The notes beneath the pieces are model-generated. The model worked only from the letters and a program-made list of their open reading frames with translations. It was not told the DNA's origin and made no database searches. Made by a program: the position numbers and the translations under genes. Below, piece after piece: positions 8,242 through 12,895 of a stretch of 12,895 nt of DNA. The DNA is taken from assembly GCF_000003605.2 (NCBI RefSeq), contig NW_003157227.1:421218-434112 (forward strand), in the 5' to 3' direction. This DNA comes from Saccoglossus kowalevskii (lineage: Eukaryota; Hemichordata; Enteropneusta; Harrimaniidae). Numbering within the stretch: the stretch's first letter is position 1; each line of letters begins with the position of its first letter.

Positions 8242-8330
8242 TAGAAACTGAAAACAGACTCAAATTTTGTCCGTTGGCTCCAAGAAGAGTTGAAGAAAAA
8301 GAAAGTGAACAGGTTATTCACAATAGAAAG
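8242..8330 (+). other. Weak candidate cassette exon in DOCK intron 1
   Basis: This 89-nt segment follows CATTTTTTTAG and precedes AAAG|GTCAGC. Joined to the G left over from the DOCK exon, its first two bases TA would make GTA (Val), and 29 open codons rich in Glu, Arg and Lys follow. The phase therefore fits the DOCK exon, but the peptide does not resemble the SH3 sequence expected next. If real it would be an alternative exon. Chance is the simpler explanation. Confidence 0.12.
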
Positions 8331-8509
8331 GTCAGCTTCCTGTTTTTCACACATGACTACTGTATTTGCTGAATTATAAGCGTATTGAAAGTGTACATCA
8401 ACTCAAAATTGCATTTATTGTATGGTTTCATTAAAATATGATTTGACCATAGACACACCTCTGTCATTTGAGTAAGCGCTGGCACTACTAAAAGAGAAAA
8501 CACAGCACC

Positions 8510-8702
8510 TACTGTAAAATGACTAATTTTCACTGGGTTTAAATTTCGCTGATTTACCATTTCAGGCATATTCAGTGGGTTTTAAATTCACGGTTTTATC
8601 ATTTAGATAATGTTTTCTAAGCTAAATTTTACATATTTAGCACATTTTCCAGTCAGCCAAAATTAAATTAAAACCCAGTGAATAATTAATCCTTTTACAG
8701 TA
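8510..8702 (-). mobile_element. Miniature inverted-repeat element, family 1, copy C (inverted)
   Basis: This 193-bp element lies in the opposite orientation to copies A and B and ends in TA-CTGTAAAA and TTTTACAG-TA. Compared with copy A it has an internal deletion of about 18 bp that removes one AAACCCAGTGA motif. An open frame over 8357-8569 on the minus strand is partly made of this element and is not a gene. Confidence 0.87.
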
Positions 8703-8905
8703 TATGTAATGATGCCATTATTGATACTGTTGAAATAGATATCCTGAAATGCATCATGGGAGTACCACCGTGTGAGTATCACCATGCATGTAGAGCTGCA
8801 TCAATAAAGTAGCATCCATATGATACCTACCCCGTAGACGTTAGATATAATTTTTCAAATTCTAACTTGATTATAATTTCAGAGCCCAATCGTGCACAGC
8901 ATGCA

Positions 8906-9070
8906 CTGTGAATTACTTTATTTTTAGTTGGAATTTACTAGTCTTGCTGAAATCAGCAGAGTTTATGCACAAGTCATTTAACTGGCAAAAATAATCTTAA
9001 CTGGGTTTTCTTTATGTCGATGGATTTTCTTTATAACTGCTCCATCAGAAATAGTGAAATAACTTATGTA
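8906..9070. repeat. Possible decayed relative of the family 2 miniature element
   Basis: CTGTGAATTACTTTATTTTT at 8906, followed by AGTTGGAATTTAC, resembles the left end of the element at 12474 (CTGTGGAATACTTTATTTTC, then GCTGGAATT). Later pieces such as AACTGGGTTTTC and GAAATAGTGAAATAA recall the internal motifs. I cannot find a clean matching right end, so the right boundary is approximate. Confidence 0.35.
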
Positions 9071-9141
9071 TAAAGCGAAGACCACTGCAAAGTACACCTT
9101 TCTGGTAAATACTTGCGAGTACCACGTATACTATTACAGCG

Positions 9142-9280
9142 ACTGCAAACAAGATTCCTATGGGTAACCTGTAACTTTCCTGGGAAAGTTCTTATCAATA
9201 TTCCAATAACCCCATCAACTTCCGCCAGATGGTTGAAGCCACTGCAAATAAGATTTTTAAGGATAATTTACAACTTCCTT
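9142..9280. repeat. Diverged direct repeat, about 40-bp unit
   Basis: The segment starting ACTGCAAACAAGATTCCTAT at 9142 and that starting ACTGCAAATAAGATTTTTAA at 9241 are clearly related over about 40 bp, both ending in an AACTT(T)CCT stretch. They are offset by 99 bp. A shorter GAAG(A)CCACTGCAA match sits at about 9077. An open frame of 97 codons runs over this region but has no recognisable similarity. Confidence 0.5.
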
Positions 9281-9446
9281 TGTATAATCAAAACAATGGC
9301 GCAATATGAAAACGGACAACAACTTTATTACATACGTAAACAAAAATTAATTAAGGCAAAATCAAATAGCACGATTGTCACAAAATGTAGCAAATCGTTT
9401 TTATAACATCAGGTCATTTGATAGTGCTGATAAGAAAGTCTTTTGC

Positions 9447-9658
9447 TACTGTAAAAGGGTTAATTATTCACTGGGTTTTAATTTTGCTTATTTCGCTGAC
9501 TGGAAAAACGGGCTAAATTAAAACCCAGTGAATATGTAAAATTTAGCATAGAACACATTATCTATATGATAAAACCGTGAATTTAAAACCCACTGAATAT
9601 ACCTGAAATGGAAAATCAGCGAAATTTAAACCCAGTGAAAATTAGTCATTTTACAGTA
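9447..9658 (+). mobile_element. Miniature inverted-repeat element, family 1, copy B
   Basis: This 212-bp element has the same TA-CTGTAAAA...TTTTACAG-TA ends and the same orientation as copy A, roughly 94% identical by eye. It keeps all four copies of the CACTGGGTTTTAATTT-like motif. It lies in DOCK intron 1. Along with copy A it is the best representative for a family consensus. Confidence 0.88.
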
Positions 9659-10526
9659 TATTGCAATGTTCGTAGGGACTTTCGCTAACTCCTCATACAA
9701 ATCTTATAATGTTCATGTAACACTGTACTATTGCTTTGTACAGTATCTCCATTCATTCTCCAAAGTAAAGAAGAAATGCCAAATTGTATTCTGAAAATTT
9801 TTTACTGATGGTCTGTAAGCCTTTAACTTTTCCAAACTGACATCAGCAAATCACTTACCATCTGTTAATTAGAAATATATATTATAGCGATATTTACATG
9901 TCTCAGTAGGGTTCTTTGTCTAACACATGGCGAGAGTTGATTGGCCAGACTACTCAGTTAATTATAAGCCCATTGGTAGTAAACAAATCAGGTTAATGGT
10001 TTATATTTGTTTTTAGAAGTACCAGTAGTGGATTTCACTCTGATGTGGTGCAAATTAATTTTCCGTTTTGGATTTCACTTCCTAGTTTAATACCTTAGGC
10101 TGTTGTGCTGTTAGAAAGTAGGATGACAAAATTGATATGTCAATCAAAATTGGATCAGATTAGATCAGATCACATTAGCTTAGAGACTAAGTACCAGTAA
10201 TCACTTGTAAAACAATCTTGATATGTTTGTGATGACTTGATAACTACTGGGGTATCGGGTATTTTATTTTTAGAGGATAGCCATATTTTTTTCTGTTCAA
10301 AGATATTCTCCGCTGATATTTGGTACAATCCCTGGCATTAACAGCATGGTCTTTAATCATTTCACCACTAGTATGTTGCCACTATGACATTGGCGCAATA
10401 CTTTTCTGCATTTTAGTCCGAATGAACTTAGTTAATATTCCTTTATTAAAATCACTGATCTTCCAAAAAATTCAAACCATCACCAACTAGCTATAAAAAT
10501 GTTTATACTACTAGTATATTGCATAC

Positions 10527-10548
10527 ATTTGCATATTATTTGCATATT
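10527..10548 (+). promoter_or_regulatory. Tandem POU octamer motif (ATTTGCAT twice)
   Basis: ATTTGCATATT is present twice back to back at 10527-10537 and 10538-10548, giving two octamer motifs one helical turn (11 bp) apart. A weaker GCATAC precedes and TTTTCATAA follows. POU-domain factors bind this octamer. It could also be a simple local duplication in AT-rich DNA. Confidence 0.35.
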
Positions 10549-11456
10549 AATTTTCATAACAAAAATTGTAACAAATAACCTACTCAATTACACATTGCAC
10601 AAAATTATTGTTACAAAACTTTTACTGCTTCAAAAGTGCTAAAAATACACACAATTTTTTAGCTACCGGTACTTATCAAATTGATTTTAAAAGTCAGCAA
10701 TGGCACAGTGGCAATCATGTCACTATGGTAGTCGGGATAATGACTGTGGGCAGAGTCAAGCCAGTGTGCCTGTAGAGCAAAGCACTGTGGTGGTACTGCC
10801 ACACTGTTTGTATCCTGCAGAGAACACTGCTTCAATAAATCTGACAAGAATTTTTGTAAGTGAGTTTTGACTTAATTGAACCTTGTACCTATGACCTATG
10901 GTATGGCATTGGCAGGTGCCATATTGTCTCTATTACATCCGAACAACACACACACGTTTAATACAAGTGCATTCAAGCCATAAATTTGTTAACGAATACT
11001 TTTATGAAATTTTCTTGATTCAACAAATCTTTTTTTTAACTGTTCCATTTTTTTGTAGAAATCACTCCCCATTGAGAACACACTTGGATGAAAGTTCATG
11101 TATGTTTACTTAAAAAAGTGACAAAAGTTGACATTCACAAGGTTAAACCTCATGCCTTATTGCCATTAATGACAACAAAACCCCCCCACCCACACCCACC
11201 CCCCTATACACAGATTTGACACTGCACATGGAACCCTCTCAGATATCAACACATGGACAGTGTATGCAAATATGTTAACAATTAAACTCTAATTCTGTTT
11301 TATTAAAGTCGCCATGTAGGTCTTGTCATCATACATTACTACAGTCTGAATCCCATTGTTTAGTCTGTTTAGGTTTTATTATTGGGTTTCTTACACTAAC
11401 TTTAAATACAAAACATTTACTTAATACCGCTGGTTTTAATTGAGTGATGAGTGAGT

Positions 11457-11570
11457 TCACAGATGTCCTTTGTGGTTGTTATCTAGTACAAGGACATGAT
11501 GGTTTGTGTTACCATCTGTAGAGTCAGCCATGTGAATGATATAGTCAAGAATGTCAAAGTCATCTGATAT
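11457..11570 (-). other. Weak candidate terminal exon on the minus strand
   Basis: A minus-strand segment follows an acceptor-like TTAAATTTCAG (ending at 11571) and stays open for 37 codons to a TGA at 11457. An AATAAA lies about 80 bases downstream (11380-11375). The peptide is acidic and histidine/asparagine-rich near its end and I do not recognise it. Acceptors and AATAAA are common by chance in AT-rich DNA. The open frame also extends upstream of the acceptor to 11672. It may be nothing, or a nested gene or transposon remnant. Confidence 0.15.
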
Positions 11571-11893
11571 CTGAAATTTAACAAGACTAGTCTTGAACTT
11601 GAGAAAAAAAAAACCTGCCTCGTGGTGGTCTGAAGATGGTTTTATGGAATGTATTCTTTGGGTTATGTGCAAGATGATTTAAGCATTTCAAATATTTATT
11701 GACAATGAGTTTTTGATTCCCATAATGTGTTTTGTGATATATTATTTATCATTATTTATCCTAATTATTGAGATGTTATCCTGCATTGTATGTGGTGAAT
11801 ACCTTAATTACTGGTCTTAGTGTATTTTACAACTACCGGTAATTCCCAAGTATCTATTGCTGATTCTATTTTGAACAGGTGCATCATGGGAAA

Positions 11894-11936
11894 GCAAAAA
11901 AAAACAAATTTACCAGAAATGCAAAAAAAAACAAAT
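11894..11936. repeat. 16-bp direct repeat with A9 tract
   Basis: GCAAAAAAAAACAAAT occurs at 11894-11909 and again at 11921-11936, a 27-bp period. A separate ATTATTTATC duplication is at 11741-11760. Both are local slippage-type repeats in the DOCK intron. Confidence 0.85.
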
Positions 11937-12473
11937 AAATTACTCTATATCTTTGAATTAATGATTCTACAAAATATGTGCTTATAGTGTATAATTCTTT
12001 TCACAATACTGTGTATTTTATACAGTTATTGCTATGGTTGCGCTTAATTGATACATGAACGTCTGTATACGACCATCGGTATACAAACCTCTGGCAGCTA
12101 ATAAGGAATGTTTATGTATTAAAAGCAACCAGTCTATATCCACATCAACTTTTAATCAGAATCCTCCAATGAATAATACTTACGGTATTAATTTAATTAT
12201 GACATAAATATGTCTGATAAATTATAGTAGAAAATTGACATATTCTCATAATTAGCAATAAATCCATAATTATTATGCTGCTAACTATTTATTATAAACT
12301 ACTTTGTTTCAGCTTTAATTATTTTGAATGTTTATAATCACTTAATCTCAGTGATTCATATGATGACCTCATTTGTGTATTCCTAGACCTAAGGTCTATG
12401 GTTTATCTCCTGAATTTCAGACAGATAGTCTGTCACGGTGAATACAAGCACTGTCCTGCAGTGTCATGCAAAG

Positions 12474-12685
12474 TACTGTGGAATACTTTATTTTCGCTGG
12501 AATTAATTTTCGCTGAAAAGGCTTTTTGGGCGTTCTTTATGGAATTTATTTTCACTGATTTTTGATGAGTTGAATGTGAAATATAGGAAAAAAAGTATAT
12601 TCGCTGGATTTTATTTTCACTGAATCATGCCTTCAGCGAAAATAGCGAAAATAATTTCCAAATGAAAATAAAGTATTCTACAATA
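12474..12685. mobile_element. Miniature inverted-repeat element, family 2
   Basis: The left end TACTGTGGAATACTTTATTT and the reverse complement of the right end, TATTGTAGAATACTTTATTT, agree at 18 of these 20 bases. TA stands at each edge. The interior repeats ATTTTCGCTGG/ATTTTCACTGA-type motifs in both orientations (for example TTTTCGCTGG near 12491, AGCGAAAATAGCGAAAATAA near 12634). Size (212 bp), TA flanks, TACTGT terminus and repeated TTTTCRCTG motifs resemble family 1, but the bulk sequence differs. It is non-coding. Confidence 0.85.
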
Positions 12686-12895
12686 TCTGAATAAATTTCA
12701 AAGTTAAATACTCCAAGCCTTATACATAAGGTTTGTTGATTTACTTGGCAGTATTATTTTTGAAATCTCTTTGATCTTTATTATTTTATTCAATATTTCC
12801 AATCAATCTATATTTGATCTATATAATTATTCTGTATAACCCTACATGTATGTGCGTCAAAGTTAATTTTAGGCACCTCCCACAAAATAGTTCCA

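Larger units (their letters stand above)
5098..12895 (+). other. DOCK4: DOCK4 intron 1 (at least 7.8 kb, open at right edge)
   Basis: The intron starts GTAAGTGGG at 5098. I looked for the next DOCK exon, which should continue after GVV with an SH3 segment ending in a WYRG motif. No Trp-Tyr-Arg-Gly coding string or similar stretch is visible, so the acceptor probably lies beyond the window. Besides the listed elements, the stretches 5512-6694, 6851-8241, 9660-10526 and 11571-12473 are AT-rich with nothing else I can identify. Open frames of 60-97 codons in it are not supported by similarity. Confidence 0.65.

Noticed and set aside
8357-8569. Minus-strand open frame of 70 codons
   Set aside because: About 60 bp is miniature element copy C; the remainder shows no similarity or splice context.
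8750-11890. TGCATCATGGGA occurring near 8750 and 11881
   Set aside because: A 12-bp match shared by two distant sites without flanking similarity; not enough to call a repeat or a binding site.
12361-12420. Near-palindrome TAGACCT-A-AGGTCTA as an inverted nuclear-receptor site
   Set aside because: The half-sites (AGGTCT) deviate from AGGTCA, so I do not call it a response element.
1-12895. tRNA, rRNA, or an autonomous transposase or reverse transcriptase gene
   Set aside because: No cloverleaf with box A/B pattern, no rRNA-like stretch, and no open frame with DDE or RT motifs is visible on either strand.

Overview
This is an AT-rich stretch of animal nuclear DNA, not bacterial. Coding sequence occurs only as short exons bounded by GT..AG splice sites, with long introns holding small inverted-repeat elements, tandem duplications and homopolymer runs. 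Protein similarity (recalled, not searched) plus matching splice phases identify two genes transcribed away from each other. The repeat content suggests a marine invertebrate, perhaps a lophotrochozoan such as a mollusc. That taxonomic guess is inference only.

Left part (1-4656, minus strand): the 5' half of a ZNF277 (C2H2 zinc-finger protein 277) orthologue. Four coding exons can be placed at 4641-4656, 1821-2052, 1161-1252 and 435-674. All three junctions keep the reading frame, giving the N-terminal 193 residues with two C2H2 fingers. The rest of the gene lies beyond the left edge. Its introns carry a 2.7-copy 31-bp tandem repeat (1000-1084), a TA-flanked miniature element (2931-3141) and a recent duplication of about 124 bp at the left edge.

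Centre (4657-5060): about 400 bp between the two start codons, the likely shared bidirectional promoter. Its DOCK side is richer in G+C and CpG than its surroundings and has YY1-like and NRF1-like motifs.

Right part (5061-12895, plus strand): the first coding exon of a DOCK3/4-type (Sponge-type) Rac/Rap guanine-nucleotide exchange factor at 5061-5097, with a GTAAG donor. At least 7.8 kb of its first intron follows. I could not find the next DOCK exon, which should encode the rest of the SH3 domain. The intron holds three more copies of the miniature element in both orientations, a second related element (12474-12685), a perfect DR1 nuclear-receptor half-site pair (7190-7202) and a tandem POU octamer (10527-10545).

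The main result is the head-to-head pairing of ZNF277 and DOCK4. As I recall it, the same arrangement exists in the human genome on 7q31, so the window seems to preserve an old divergent gene pair. I see no bacterial-type system, CRISPR array, rRNA or tRNA.
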